Below are positions 43,591-55,546 of a DNA stretch of 64,000 bases, piece by piece. The stretch is taken from NCBI GenBank assembly GCA_028223755.1, contig JAOIUY010000004.1, forward strand, positions 62,001 through 126,000, written 5' to 3'. Every line of letters begins with the position of its first letter. Positions within the stretch are counted from its first letter, which is position 1. The stretch comes from Pseudomonadales bacterium. GTDB lineage: Bacteria > Pseudomonadota > Gammaproteobacteria > Pseudomonadales > UBA7434. The translations under genes and the position numbers were made by a program. The notes under the pieces are model-generated. The model had not been told where the DNA came from and searched no databases. It saw only the letters and a program-made list of their open reading frames with translations.

Positions 43591-44333
43591 TGTGCACATT
43601 AACGTGGCTTTTTAATTCCTCGTCCGAGGGTTATTCATTATTTTTTAATCGTGACGAGCTGAGAACAAGAAAGCGTGCTTTGCCGCCGTCTTTACGAAAG
43701 ACGAAAAGCGGTGTGAGTTATTTAGCACCAATTGATACGGATGCGGGCGGCACTTGGTTAGCAGTCAATCAATATGGGTTGACGATTTGTTTATTGAATA
43801 ATTATGCTGCCAAAGAGCCGGCTAATCGTGAGTTTAAAAGCCGCGGTGAAATTGTAATGAGATTAATCGATAGTCAGTCTGGTGCGTCTGTGGAGGATAA
43901 GTTGTTGGCAATGGATCTGTCGTCTTATCGTGGTTTTCAGATAGTCATTTTTCAGCGTGATGTTAAAGAGTTTAGTTGGAATAATATAAGCCTGACTCAG
44001 TTGGTTCCAAAAGTGCCTGTCACATCATCGTCGTATAATTCTGAAGCAGTTTGCCTAAATCGGCAGAAGTATTTTGAATCTCTGGGCGATGATGTTGATA
44101 TTGAAATGCTTGCGAAATTTCATCGTTCACATATTGATGAAAATATGATGCTGATTTCAGGTCCTCATCAATATGTTGACTCTGTTTGCATGCATAGGGA
44201 GCATTCAAAAACAGTTAGTCAATGCTCAGTACAAGTGAGTGAGAATCAGGTATCAATCGAATATTGTGATGGCGCACCTTGTGAGACTTCCTCTGCTGCT
44301 GCAGTAGTTTTGCAGCGCAGAGTTGCTGCCTAA
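43590..44333 (+). CDS. NRDE family protein (TANGO2-like)
   Basis: The 247-residue protein begins MCTLTWLF and carries FNRDELRTRKRALPP, the motif that names the family, with Cys2 as a potential N-terminal nucleophile after Met removal. GGTWLAVNQYGLTICLLNNY follows. The family relates to N-terminal-nucleophile hydrolases and to eukaryotic TANGO2; bacterial function is not established. The GTG start overlaps the preceding stop. It is followed by the ornithine-lipid synthase gene. Confidence 0.85.
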   Translation: MCTLTWLFNSSSEGYSLFFNRDELRTRKRALPPSLRKTKSGVSYLAPIDTDAGGTWLAVNQYGLTICLLNNYAAKEPANREFKSRGEIVMRLIDSQSGASVEDKLLAMDLSSYRGFQIVIFQRDVKEFSWNNISLTQLVPKVPVTSSSYNSEAVCLNRQKYFESLGDDVDIEMLAKFHRSHIDENMMLISGPHQYVDSVCMHREHSKTVSQCSVQVSENQVSIEYCDGAPCETSSAAAVVLQRRVAA

Positions 44334-44334
44334 T

Positions 44335-46128
44335 ATGAGCGCTTCAGAGTCAACGGTTGCCTCACCCTTTAAGCTGCCGCTGCGCAATCGCTGGCTAGCT
44401 TCTTTGTTAGAGCGTGCTCTTGGTTTAAGTACGCTTTCAAAGTGCTATGAATCAGCAGTAGGCAAAGCTGACACACAAGCTTTTTTGTTGGCTGTGCTTG
44501 ATTACCTTGGTGTGCGCCTCAATGCAGTTGACCCTCAGAATACTCTTGGGCAATTACCAGACGGACCACTATTGATTGTAGCCAATCACCCGCTGGGCGG
44601 TCTTGAAGGTGTTGCTATCACGCAGTTACTACTTGCTTTGCGACCAGATACCCAAGTGCTAACCAATAATTTATTAACGCGCATACCCGAGTTGAAATCC
44701 ACCTTTATTGGTGTTGATGTTTTATCTAAAAATGCGGCGCGTGAAAATGTTAAAGGTATTCGTGCTGCGAGCCAGCATTTAAACAGTGGTGGTGCGCTGC
44801 TTGTTTTTCCTGCGGGTAAGGTTGCTTCGGTTAATATCCGTTCCGGCAGTGTCGAAGATCATCCTTGGAATCGTTTAGCGGGTAATCTATTGCGTCGCTC
44901 AGGCGCTAGCTGCTTACCTATTCATGTCGATGGTTATAACAGTCGATTTTTTTATTTAATGGCGCTTGTTCATCCTAAGTTACGGACATTGTTACTGCCA
45001 CGAGAGTTGGCAAATAAAGCTGGGCGTGAGCTTATGTTAATTGTCGGTGAGCTAATTAAGCCTCAGGAGATAAGAAAATTAAGTGTTGATAGGGCGGTGA
45101 CGGACTATCTTCGATTAGCCACAGAGTTTCTTAAAAAAAATAAAACATCGGGTAAAAAATTAAATACTTCATCCGCATTAGAGCCGCTTGTCGATGACGA
45201 GTTGATGGATGATTTTGTTAAGGTCAATGATACTCACCAAGAACTATATCGGTTAGGCGATTTCCGGCTTATAGAGAGCGAACAGTTTGATGTCTATTGC
45301 GCACCTTTCGATCGCTTGGGTAGTTTGGCTGAAAGTATCGGTATTGCTCGGGAGGTGACTTTTAGAGCCGCAGGTGAGGGTACAGGCAACCGTATTGATT
45401 CAGATAGATTCGACCCGCATTATTTGCATTTGTTTATTTGGGATAAGCAGGCAGCTCGTGTCGTGGGTGGTTATCGTATTGGTCGTGTTGATGAGATTGT
45501 TCAGCAGCATGGCCTAAATGGTTTATACAGTAGAACGCTATTTGATTTTGATCACCAGTATCTCGATAAAATTGGAAAAGCATTAGAGATGGGTCGCTCT
45601 TTTGTTCATCCTGATTATCAACGATTACCGCAAGCCTTGGATTTGCTATGGCGTGGCATTGGCCTTTATGTTGCAAGGCATCCTGAGTATCACACCTTGT
45701 TTGGTGCGGTTAGTATTTCTAATACACACTCAGATTTAGCGCGGGCGTTGATTTCTGAATGCATGTTAGAGTCTTTTTGTGCCGAGCAGCGTTTTCTTGA
45801 GGACGTAAAGCCACTAGTGCCTTTAAAAGTTTCTGGAAAGATATGGACTAACGATATGCTTACTTCGCTAAATCATGTATCCATTGTTAATAAATTGATT
45901 GGCCGTTGTGATCCAGGTAAGGCATTACCGACATTGCTGCGACATTATTTATCGCTTAACGGCAAGTTCGTTTGTTTCTCGGTGAATAAGGTATTTAACG
46001 ATTCGCTAGATGGTTTGATCTTGGTTGACCTTAGGCAAACGCCGTCTAAGTATTTAAAACGTTATTTGAGTAAGGACGGGGCGGCAAATTTTTTGGCGAA
46101 ATGGAATGTTACTCAGTTTCATAAATAG
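44335..46128 (+). CDS. olsF: Bifunctional ornithine-lipid synthase, OlsF type
   Basis: The 597-residue protein joins two acyltransferases. The N-terminal half is a PlsC-type domain (LLIVANHPLGGLEGVAI with the conserved His; LLVFPAGKVASV), expected to add the second acyl chain. The C-terminal half is an OlsB/hemolysin-type GNAT domain (REVTFRAAGEGTGNRIDSDR; YLHLFIWDKQAARVVGGYRIG; EMGRSFVHPDYQ), expected to N-acylate ornithine. This domain order matches the described OlsF. ATG 44335 is chosen over a TTG at 44323, which would overlap the NRDE gene. Product assignment is by domain logic. Confidence 0.8.
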   Translation: MSASESTVASPFKLPLRNRWLASLLERALGLSTLSKCYESAVGKADTQAFLLAVLDYLGVRLNAVDPQNTLGQLPDGPLLIVANHPLGGLEGVAITQLLLALRPDTQVLTNNLLTRIPELKSTFIGVDVLSKNAARENVKGIRAASQHLNSGGALLVFPAGKVASVNIRSGSVEDHPWNRLAGNLLRRSGASCLPIHVDGYNSRFFYLMALVHPKLRTLLLPRELANKAGRELMLIVGELIKPQEIRKLSVDRAVTDYLRLATEFLKKNKTSGKKLNTSSALEPLVDDELMDDFVKVNDTHQELYRLGDFRLIESEQFDVYCAPFDRLGSLAESIGIAREVTFRAAGEGTGNRIDSDRFDPHYLHLFIWDKQAARVVGGYRIGRVDEIVQQHGLNGLYSRTLFDFDHQYLDKIGKALEMGRSFVHPDYQRLPQALDLLWRGIGLYVARHPEYHTLFGAVSISNTHSDLARALISECMLESFCAEQRFLEDVKPLVPLKVSGKIWTNDMLTSLNHVSIVNKLIGRCDPGKALPTLLRHYLSLNGKFVCFSVNKVFNDSLDGLILVDLRQTPSKYLKRYLSKDGAANFLAKWNVTQFHK

Positions 46129-46162
46129 TTTCTGTTCGGTTCGATAGAGAGTTGCTGCTCAG

Positions 46163-46837
46163 TTAAAAAGGCAGTCTTGCATCGCTATATTTATCTTTTG
46201 CAGCTTGCTTGGCTAGGTTTTCGAAAGTACTAAAGGGTGAATTGAGTATTAAGCGATTAAGCAACCAGCTTGGGATTTTGCCATTCGGATCCATATGAAT
46301 TTCAAAACTGGCCAATGTACTGCCATTATTAAGCGGTGTGAAGTTCCAGCGCGCAGACGCTAGATGTATTCGTACTACACCTTTTTTGTTTTCGATTTTA
46401 TTTTCCACAGCCTGACTATGCATAATGATGCTGCCTTCTTCATTTTGACTCCATACGACATGTGCAAGTACATCACGGTCTTTAACGGGCCACGGCAAAT
46501 CGTTTAATGTGTATATATAAAATTCATGTTTTGAAATTTCTTCAAAGATATAAGATTCTTTACAGGTATCCGCCCATTCGGGGCAGGCGGGTGCGTCATT
46601 AATAGCGGCAAATAATCTAGCGGTTGATATGGGGAGCGTGGTCTCGCCTCTAACGGCTTTGTATTTCGAATCAGGGACGCTACGGGTATAACTACGAATA
46701 TCGCCTTTCTGTTTGGAGGGTGTCCAGCTTTGTTCACTAGCGGCTGATAGATGCGATGGCGATGACAGCAACAACAACAGCAATAGCAACAACAATGCAC
46801 TAAGGAGGCTGGTATTTGATAAAAAGTTTTTAATCAT
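46163..46837 (-). CDS. Exported START/SRPBCC-domain lipid-binding protein
   Basis: The protein (224 residues from ATG 46837) has a signal peptide with a run of ten leucines followed by SSPSHLSAASEQ. The mature part fits the START fold: VRGETTLPISTARLFAAINDAPACPEWADTCKESYIFE, YTLNDLPWPVKDRDVLAHVVW, SARWNFTPLNNGSTLASFEIHMDPNGKIPSWLLNRL. Bacterial START proteins of this type bind lipids or sterol-like ligands in the periplasm; the ligand is unknown. The Leu run is coded by a repetitive stretch at 46766-46795. The gene is convergent with the OlsF gene. Confidence 0.75.
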   Translation of the reverse strand: MIKNFLSNTSLLSALLLLLLLLLLSSPSHLSAASEQSWTPSKQKGDIRSYTRSVPDSKYKAVRGETTLPISTARLFAAINDAPACPEWADTCKESYIFEEISKHEFYIYTLNDLPWPVKDRDVLAHVVWSQNEEGSIIMHSQAVENKIENKKGVVRIHLASARWNFTPLNNGSTLASFEIHMDPNGKIPSWLLNRLILNSPFSTFENLAKQAAKDKYSDARLPF

Positions 46838-46925
46838 TATCAATTCACCCTTTCGAACTCAAAATACAAAGTTCACTAATCAGTATGACTTAAGCCTATA
46901 AGAATAAATAAGACCGGTTAAGACA

Positions 46926-48251
<1,326 letters not shown>

Positions 48252-49616
48252 ATGAATTTTTATATCCTTGCACGATCTTTAATCATCATATTTTTTATCA
48301 ATACACTATTGGTATTTAAAGCTTATGCTGTACTGCCCGCTTTTGATGGTGATGGTCAAGTGCTGCCAAGTCTTGCGCCGTTATTAAAAAAGGTGAACCC
48401 TGCTGTTGTTAATATATCAACCTTTGCTACTAAGCAGGTCGATAACCCTTTGCTTAATGACCCTGTGTTTAGACACTTTTTTGGCGCGCCGAACAATCGC
48501 CAGCCTCAGAAGAGACGAACACAAAGTGCTGGCTCTGGTGTCATCATTGATGCTGAAAACGGTACCGTAATAACTAATTATCATGTGATTAATGGTGCAG
48601 ATGAAATTCATGTAGGACTTGATGATCAGCGAAGTTTTCAAGCAACTCTTATTGGTGGTGATCCCGAAGTTGATATTGCTGTTTTAAAAATTGAGGCTGA
48701 CAATCTTAGTGAGTTGGCTTTAGCTGATTCTGACTTGTTGCAACAGGGTGATTTCGTTATAGCTATTGGCAACCCTTTTGGTTTAGAGAATACTGTTACT
48801 ACTGGTGTTGTTAGTGCTTTGGGGCGTTCAGGTTTAGGCATTGAAGGCTATGAAAATTTTATTCAGACGGATGCGTCGATAAACCCTGGTAATTCCGGTG
48901 GTGCCTTGGTTAATTTAAGAGGTGAGCTGGTGGGTATCAACACAGCTATTATTGCTCCTAATGGTGGGAATGTTGGTATTGGCTTGGCGATTCCTATGAA
49001 TATGGCGCGTAACAGCAGCGAACAGTTACTTGAGCACGGTGAGGTTCGTCGTGGACAGTTGGGAGTCATTATTCAAGATATGACTGCATCGTTAGCTGAG
49101 GCGTTTGACCTTGACCCACAGCAAAAAGGTGTTTTGATTACACAAGTACAAGAGGCATCGGCGGCGCAGCAAGCTGGTTTAGAAGCTGGTGATATTATTG
49201 TTGGCGTGGATAAGAAAACGATTAGTTCTGCATCGCAGCTCCGTAATGCTGTTGGTGGCGCTAGAATAGGAGATAAATTAAAACTTGAGTTTTTACGTGA
49301 GGGAAAAAAACGTAAATTAACGGTTAAGGTGGGTGAGCGAGCTAATGTCTTTGCGTCAGTTAAGAAAATTCATCCACGCTTAGAGGGCGCAGAGTTACAA
49401 GACGCTGAAGATGGACGTGGTATTCTGGTCAAAAAACTTGCAAGCGGCTCTAATGCTTCTATGTCAGGGTTAAGAGTTGGTGATAGAATTGTTTCAGTTA
49501 ATCGAGTGGCGGTTGCTAGTCTTGAGCAGCTAGCGAAAGTGGCGGAACGCAGCACGGGCAAGATGTTAGTTCGCATTGTTCGTGGTAATACGGCTTTATT
49601 TATTGTGCTTTCGTAG
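48252..49616 (+). CDS. degQ: Periplasmic serine endoprotease, DegQ/HtrA family
   Basis: The 454-residue protein has a signal peptide with cleavage near AYA, then the trypsin-like domain with His111 (NYHVI), Asp141 (VDIAVL) and Ser215 (NPGNSGGALV). Two PDZ domains follow, the first from RGQLGVIIQDMTASLAEAFDL and the second from about residue 375 (GRGILVKKLASGSNASMSGLRVGDRI). This is the DegP/DegQ class of periplasmic protease-chaperones. Length and the short Q-linker (FFGAPNNRQPQKRR) favour DegQ over DegP. It has an AGGAG ribosome-binding site. Confidence 0.94.
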   Translation: MNFYILARSLIIIFFINTLLVFKAYAVLPAFDGDGQVLPSLAPLLKKVNPAVVNISTFATKQVDNPLLNDPVFRHFFGAPNNRQPQKRRTQSAGSGVIIDAENGTVITNYHVINGADEIHVGLDDQRSFQATLIGGDPEVDIAVLKIEADNLSELALADSDLLQQGDFVIAIGNPFGLENTVTTGVVSALGRSGLGIEGYENFIQTDASINPGNSGGALVNLRGELVGINTAIIAPNGGNVGIGLAIPMNMARNSSEQLLEHGEVRRGQLGVIIQDMTASLAEAFDLDPQQKGVLITQVQEASAAQQAGLEAGDIIVGVDKKTISSASQLRNAVGGARIGDKLKLEFLREGKKRKLTVKVGERANVFASVKKIHPRLEGAELQDAEDGRGILVKKLASGSNASMSGLRVGDRIVSVNRVAVASLEQLAKVAERSTGKMLVRIVRGNTALFIVLS

Positions 49617-49695
49617 ATGGTTAAATGTTCTTGATGTGCTTCAAAACGAGTTTTGCGATGTTGTTTTCTCAATTTAAGGTTTACACATTAATTAG

Positions 49696-50448
49696 ATGAT
49701 TATCTGGGAGCGCAGTCATGCAGGTAATCATTATCAAGTACGAAGGGCGGGTGCTTCAATCCGTCTTTACCGCAATAAGGTTTTTCACTCACAGTATCAT
49801 GGCGCTCGTCTATTAAATGGCGGCGTTTGGGATATGCTCTGGCTTCCCTTATTTTTTCGTGATTCGATAAAACCTTTACGTGTTCTGGTACTGGGTGTCG
49901 GTGCTGGCGCTGCTATAAAAAAGATTAGCGACTATGTGCCGCAGGCAAAAATTATTGGCGTTGATATTGATAAGGTCCACCTTCAAGTTGCTCGCCAATT
50001 TATTGGGCTTGATTCGCGTCGCGTAAAGTTGGTTCATGCTGATGCGATTGCTTGGCTTCAGAATTATAAGGGGCCAGCATTTGACCTTATTATTGATGAC
50101 TTGTTCTTTGAGCAAAATGGTGAGCCTTTTAGAGCCATTGCCTTTGGTGATAATAAGGCCTTATGGTTGCGCCGTATCAAGTCTTGTCTAACAACTAAAG
50201 GCTTGTTGGTTGCTAACTGCGTATCAAGCAAAGAGGCACGCTCACTTGTGTCTGGTACTCAAGGCTCGCTGTCTAAAGCCTTCCCTTATGGCTTTTCATT
50301 GCGAGAGCCCAGTTATGAGAATATTATTTGTATTGCCTCTAGAAAGCCGCTGGTTATGGCTGACTGGCGCAGCAATTTAACCTTATCGCTAGGCCATCGC
50401 GGCCTACAGTCGCTAAGCAAGACGCAAAAATTTCGTCGTTTAGCTTAA
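49696..50448 (+). CDS. Spermidine synthase-like methyltransferase-fold protein
   Basis: The 250-residue protein has the nucleotide-binding motif RVLVLGVGAGAAIKKISDYVPQAKIIGVDID with the acidic residue after strand 2, then HADAIAWLQNYKGPAFDLIIDDLF, the pattern of spermidine synthase-like proteins. It lacks a clear GG-DG-type aminopropyltransferase motif, so it may be a methyltransferase-fold protein of other function. It lies 79 bp after degQ, same strand. The function is not assignable. Confidence 0.7.
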   Translation: MIIWERSHAGNHYQVRRAGASIRLYRNKVFHSQYHGARLLNGGVWDMLWLPLFFRDSIKPLRVLVLGVGAGAAIKKISDYVPQAKIIGVDIDKVHLQVARQFIGLDSRRVKLVHADAIAWLQNYKGPAFDLIIDDLFFEQNGEPFRAIAFGDNKALWLRRIKSCLTTKGLLVANCVSSKEARSLVSGTQGSLSKAFPYGFSLREPSYENIICIASRKPLVMADWRSNLTLSLGHRGLQSLSKTQKFRRLA

Positions 50449-50605
50449 AAAGCAGCCGCTTCTAATAGCTTAACCTCACATTACTATTCATTTTGTTATA
50501 ACTTTATAGCATTAAAGTATTGGGCGTTTGCTTTTCAATCGGCTAAATTGCACGCCTGAGAAATGGGCCATCGGTTTGTCCATAAGCATTAAAGATTATT
50601 TGATC

Positions 50606-51226
50606 GTGGATATAGAGCAAATTAACCAACAGCTTCGCAATGCCAGCGCCAATGAGATTGTCGCTTGGGCGTTATCGCAAGGCAAAAAGACAATTGCGAC
50701 GACCAGTTTTGGTAAAAACGCAGCTGTGATGCTTAACGTTATTAGTCAGGTGGACGAGTCTGTGCCCACTATATGGGTCGATACGGGATATAACTTGCGG
50801 GATACCTATGTTGTTGCAGATAAGCTGATTAAGCGTATCCCTCTTGATTACCATGTTTATTCGCCATTAATGACATCTGAGCGCCGAAACGCAGTTATGG
50901 GCGGCATACCAACAATGGATGATGAGGCGCTGCATACCGAGTTTACTCGTCAGGTAAAGCTAGAGCCGTTTAATCGTGCGATTGATGAGTGGGCACCAGA
51001 GATATGGATTACAGGTATTCGTCAACAAGAGACGGAGCATCGTAAGACCTTAGATGTTTTGAGCTGGGATGCCCGAGGGATTTTAAAAGTTGCACCGTTG
51101 TTTTATTGGTCGGATGAGCAGGTCGAGCAATATATGAAAGATAATGAGTTGTTATCTTGCCGACATTATTTTGATCCGACAAAAGTCCAGGACGGTCGAG
51201 AGTGCGGGCTTCATACTTCGGCATAA
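50606..51226 (+). CDS. cysH: Phosphoadenosine phosphosulfate reductase
   Basis: The protein has PAPS-reductase motifs: IATTSFGKNAAVMLNVI (P-loop-like), IWVDTGYNLRDTY, WITGIRQQETEHRKTLDVLSWDARGILKVAPLFYWSDEQVEQYM, and a final DGRECGLH with the catalytic Cys. The absence of Cys-Cys pairs elsewhere argues for a thioredoxin/glutaredoxin-dependent PAPS enzyme rather than an iron-sulfur APS reductase. The frame is open from a TTG at 50528, but the leading 26 residues do not look like the family; I prefer GTG 50606, giving 206 residues. Start choice is uncertain. It reduces PAPS to sulfite for cysteine synthesis. Confidence 0.85.
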   Translation: MDIEQINQQLRNASANEIVAWALSQGKKTIATTSFGKNAAVMLNVISQVDESVPTIWVDTGYNLRDTYVVADKLIKRIPLDYHVYSPLMTSERRNAVMGGIPTMDDEALHTEFTRQVKLEPFNRAIDEWAPEIWITGIRQQETEHRKTLDVLSWDARGILKVAPLFYWSDEQVEQYMKDNELLSCRHYFDPTKVQDGRECGLHTSA

Positions 51227-51265
51227 ACGGTCATTCATCAATCCGTTTATGCCTCAGATTTTTTT
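51221..51265 (+). terminator. Rho-independent terminator overlapping the cysH stop
   Basis: GCATAAACGG (51221-51230) pairs exactly with CCGTTTATGC (51243-51252), with a 12-nt loop, followed by CTCAGA and a run of seven T from 51258. The TAA stop is in the 5' arm. It separates cysH from convergent purB. Confidence 0.8.
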
Positions 51266-51297
51266 CTTTAGTTATTCAGTGTTTTTAAAAAGAGTGA

Positions 51298-52692
<1,395 letters not shown>

Positions 52693-52850
52693 TTAATGGT
52701 TTTTGTTTGTTGGTTGACGATCTTAGATATTCGCCAATAGAGTCAAAAAGCTAGGTGTTGATGGCTTGATTGGCATCTTTGTTTGAGGTGGCTACTATGC
52801 GTAAAAGCGCTGTTTGAGTCAAACTCTGAGGCCGTGCAAATTCACTTCTA

Positions 52851-53930
52851 TCATTTAAATGCTTGCTGAATAACAGCGCCACCCAGACAGTGATCGCCAT
52901 CGTAGAAGACAATATATTGGCCGGGCGTTATAGCCCTTTGTGGCTGCTCAAACGTTACCGATAACAAGCCATTATCATCGCTAATAACGCTACAGTCTTG
53001 ATCGTCTTGACGATAGCGGGTCTTGGCTTTGCATGTTAGTGGTAGTTCAGGCTTATCTCCAATCCAGTGGCAGTCAATTGCCGTTAACGATTTGCTGTAG
53101 AGCAGTTCATGCTCGTTACCTTGAACCACAATTAAAGTGTTATCTTCGAGGCGCTTTTCGGCAACATACCACGGCGCTTGCGAGGCGTTAGCGACACCGC
53201 CAATGCCCAGTCCTTGTCGTTGACCGATGGTGTGAAACATCAGGCCGTTGTGTTGCCCCATAGCATTTCCGTTATCGTCAATTATCGAACCGGGATTGGC
53301 CGGTAAATAGCGCTCAAGAAAATCTTTAAAGCGGCGCTCGCCGATAAAGCAAATGCCGGTACTGTCTTTTTTATCATGGGTGACAAGCTGCGCCTGTTTG
53401 GCAATGGCGCGTACTGAGGATTTTTCCATTTCGCCAATAGGGAAAAGTGTTTTTGCAAGTTGTTGCTGTGGCACGGCATGAAGAAAGTAACTCTGATCTT
53501 TATTGTGATCGAGACCTTTTAGCAGACGAGTGCCATTGCTGTCGTGAGAAGTTCTAGCGTAGTGGCCTGTAGCAATAAAATCTGCGCCGAGTTTTTCTGC
53601 GTAATCGGCAAAGACTTTAAATTTAATTTCTCGATTACACAGCACGTCAGGATTGGGTGTGCGGCCGGCATCGTATTCAGCAAGGAAGTATTTAAAGACG
53701 TTATCCCAATATTCTTGAGCGAAATTAACGGTATGAAGATCGATATTGAGTTTGTCACAGACGCGCATTGCATCTTCTAAGTCAGTGCGAGCGGTGCAAT
53801 ATTCTGTGCCGTCGTCTTCATCCCAGTTTTTCATGAACAAGGCTTCGACATGATGCCCTTGATGGAGAAGCTCTAGGGCTGTTACGGATGAATCAACACC
53901 GCCGGAAATGCCGACAATCACTTTGCTCAT
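52851..53930 (-). CDS. mnmA: tRNA-specific 2-thiouridylase MnmA
   Basis: The 359-residue protein has the PP-loop [32 protein letters not shown], the first catalytic Cys in [17 protein letters not shown], and the second in [26 protein letters not shown] and [13 protein letters not shown] are also characteristic. It installs the 2-thio group at U34 of tRNA-Glu, -Gln and -Lys. It is the second gene of the minus-strand string rluE-nudJ-mnmA. Confidence 0.97.
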   Translation of the reverse strand: MSKVIVGISGGVDSSVTALELLHQGHHVEALFMKNWDEDDGTEYCTARTDLEDAMRVCDKLNIDLHTVNFAQEYWDNVFKYFLAEYDAGRTPNPDVLCNREIKFKVFADYAEKLGADFIATGHYARTSHDSNGTRLLKGLDHNKDQSYFLHAVPQQQLAKTLFPIGEMEKSSVRAIAKQAQLVTHDKKDSTGICFIGERRFKDFLERYLPANPGSIIDDNGNAMGQHNGLMFHTIGQRQGLGIGGVANASQAPWYVAEKRLEDNTLIVVQGNEHELLYSKSLTAIDCHWIGDKPELPLTCKAKTRYRQDDQDCSVISDDNGLLSVTFEQPQRAITPGQYIVFYDGDHCLGGAVIQQAFK

Positions 53931-54024
53931 GTTTTTAAGGTATATCTCGATCGGTGTTGGGCGCGCGATGTTGTTTTAAGCAGCATTAAGGCTGGCGCCG
54001 GAAGTCTATAAAGCGGGGAGTATT

Positions 54025-54516
54025 CTAACGGTAATCGCGAACCATGGCCAAAGGATAATGTGGGTCATTGAGGTATTGCTGAATTGTACGGCTAACTACA
54101 GGGCTACGATGCTGATCACTTCTGGCGTCGATCTCCTCTGGCGTTAGCCACAGTGCTTGAATGATGCCTTCATCGAGTTTCGCAGTTGGATCTTCTTCGA
54201 TTGCTGAGGCTATGAATGTGGTTCTGTGGTAGGTGACACCATTATTGGGTGATTGGTAGAGGTTGATATTAAGAAGGCCGGTAATCTCGATATGCCAGCG
54301 TGTTTCTTCGAGCGTTTCTCTTACTGCTGCTTGAATCAGGGTTTCGTCGGCTTCAAGATGACCAGCAGGTTGGTTGATCACGACTTGTCCTTGAGATGAG
54401 TATTCTTCAACCATCAAAAAGCGACCGTCTTTTTCGATAACTGCTGCAACAGTGACGTGAGGGGTAAAGCTTCTATTTAGATCTTCCGGTTCAATCTGTG
54501 CGTTTTTTGTGCTCAT
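54025..54516 (-). CDS. nudJ: Phosphatase NudJ (Nudix family)
   Basis: The 163-residue protein starts RSFTPHVTVAAVIEKDGRFLMVEEYSSQGQVVINQPAGHLEADETLIQAAVRETLEETRW, containing the Nudix box with REx2EE. Size and the neighbourhood rluE-nudJ-mnmA identify it as NudJ, which hydrolyses nucleoside tri- and diphosphates and HMP-pyrophosphate in E. coli. A family-specific end (LTPEEIDARSDQHRSPVV) is present. Confidence 0.92.
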   Translation of the reverse strand: MSTKNAQIEPEDLNRSFTPHVTVAAVIEKDGRFLMVEEYSSQGQVVINQPAGHLEADETLIQAAVRETLEETRWHIEITGLLNINLYQSPNNGVTYHRTTFIASAIEEDPTAKLDEGIIQALWLTPEEIDARSDQHRSPVVSRTIQQYLNDPHYPLAMVRDYR

Positions 54517-54576
54517 ATTTAATATTTGCGCGTCTAGTTAATCTTTAGTGGCTGTCGATTATAACAATATAGAGTC

Positions 54577-55242
54577 TTACCTTTTCAGTTTAGCGTTTTT
54601 TTTTGATTTTGCTTGAGTTCGCTTATTAGTCGCCAATGGTTTTTTAGAGCTGTTGGGAAGGTTGACGTTAACCATTTTACTTTCACCTGGGGCTAGCGCT
54701 TCCAGTTTCCAGGGGCCTATTTGGTGTCGAATTAGACGAAGAACAGGATGGCCGACACTGGCCATCATACGCCTAACTTGACGATTCTTTCCTTGCCGAA
54801 TGCTGATGTTGATCCATTGACTATTCTGCTCTCGATGATTGACTACGGGAGGCTCTCTAACCCATACCGGCGGCGTTTCCGAGAGTCGTTCGACACGAGC
54901 AGGTAAGGTTTTACCATCTTTGAGAATAACGCCTTTTCTTAGTTGTTCTAGTGCGTTCTCTGACGGCGCGCCTTCCACCTGAACCCAGTATGATTTCTCC
55001 ATTTTGTTGGCAGGCTCTGTAATCCGCGCCTGTAATGCACCATTATCTGTCAGAATCAATAGGCCTTCCGAGAGATAGTCCAGCCGACCAGCGGGGTAAA
55101 AATTTGGGCGGTCAATCAATTGGGATAGGGTGTCCCTTTTTGTTGGCGTCGAATTTTCTTCTGACGCATCACCTGTGTTGTTCTTATTATCAGTGAACTG
55201 ACATAAAACCTGATAGGGCTTGTTAAACAGTAAAAATTCCAA
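54577..55242 (-). CDS. rluE: 23S rRNA pseudouridine synthase RluE
   Basis: The 221-residue protein begins LLFNKPYQVLCQFTD and has AGRLDYLSEGLLILTDNG with the catalytic Asp, then KSYWVQVEG, ISIRQGKNRQVRRMMASVGHPVLRLIR. This is the RluE/RsuA class; context (next to nudJ and mnmA, upstream of icd) matches E. coli rluE, which modifies U2457. A short basic C-terminal extension (SKKPLATNKRTQAKSKKNAKLKR region) is Lys-rich. Confidence 0.93.
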   Translation of the reverse strand: MEFLLFNKPYQVLCQFTDNKNNTGDASEENSTPTKRDTLSQLIDRPNFYPAGRLDYLSEGLLILTDNGALQARITEPANKMEKSYWVQVEGAPSENALEQLRKGVILKDGKTLPARVERLSETPPVWVREPPVVNHREQNSQWINISIRQGKNRQVRRMMASVGHPVLRLIRHQIGPWKLEALAPGESKMVNVNLPNSSKKPLATNKRTQAKSKKNAKLKR

Positions 55243-55546
55243 TGCAGATTCCTATTTTGCCAATTGCTAATGATTGAGCCGGTATTTGTTGGTAGTAAAG
55301 CAGTTAAATCGGCACTTAGTGACGACATTGCAAACAATGCGATGCTATAATCTTTTCCCGAAATTCTCGCTCTACAGACATCCGCATTTACATTATCTAT
55401 CCGAATAGACTCTTGTTTCAATGTTGGTTTTTGTTGGTTATTTATGATCTGTGAGTGTTAATCAGTCAAAGAGTCGCCGTGAGCTATCACGGAAAGCTTT
55501 TTAATCAATGCAGTAACATACTTAATTTTACGGAGTACTCCTTAAC
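55243..55546. other. Divergent control region of rluE and icd
   Basis: The 304 bp lie between divergent rluE and icd and should hold both promoters. I see no gene. The icd start has GGAG about 11 bp upstream. Confidence 0.5.
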
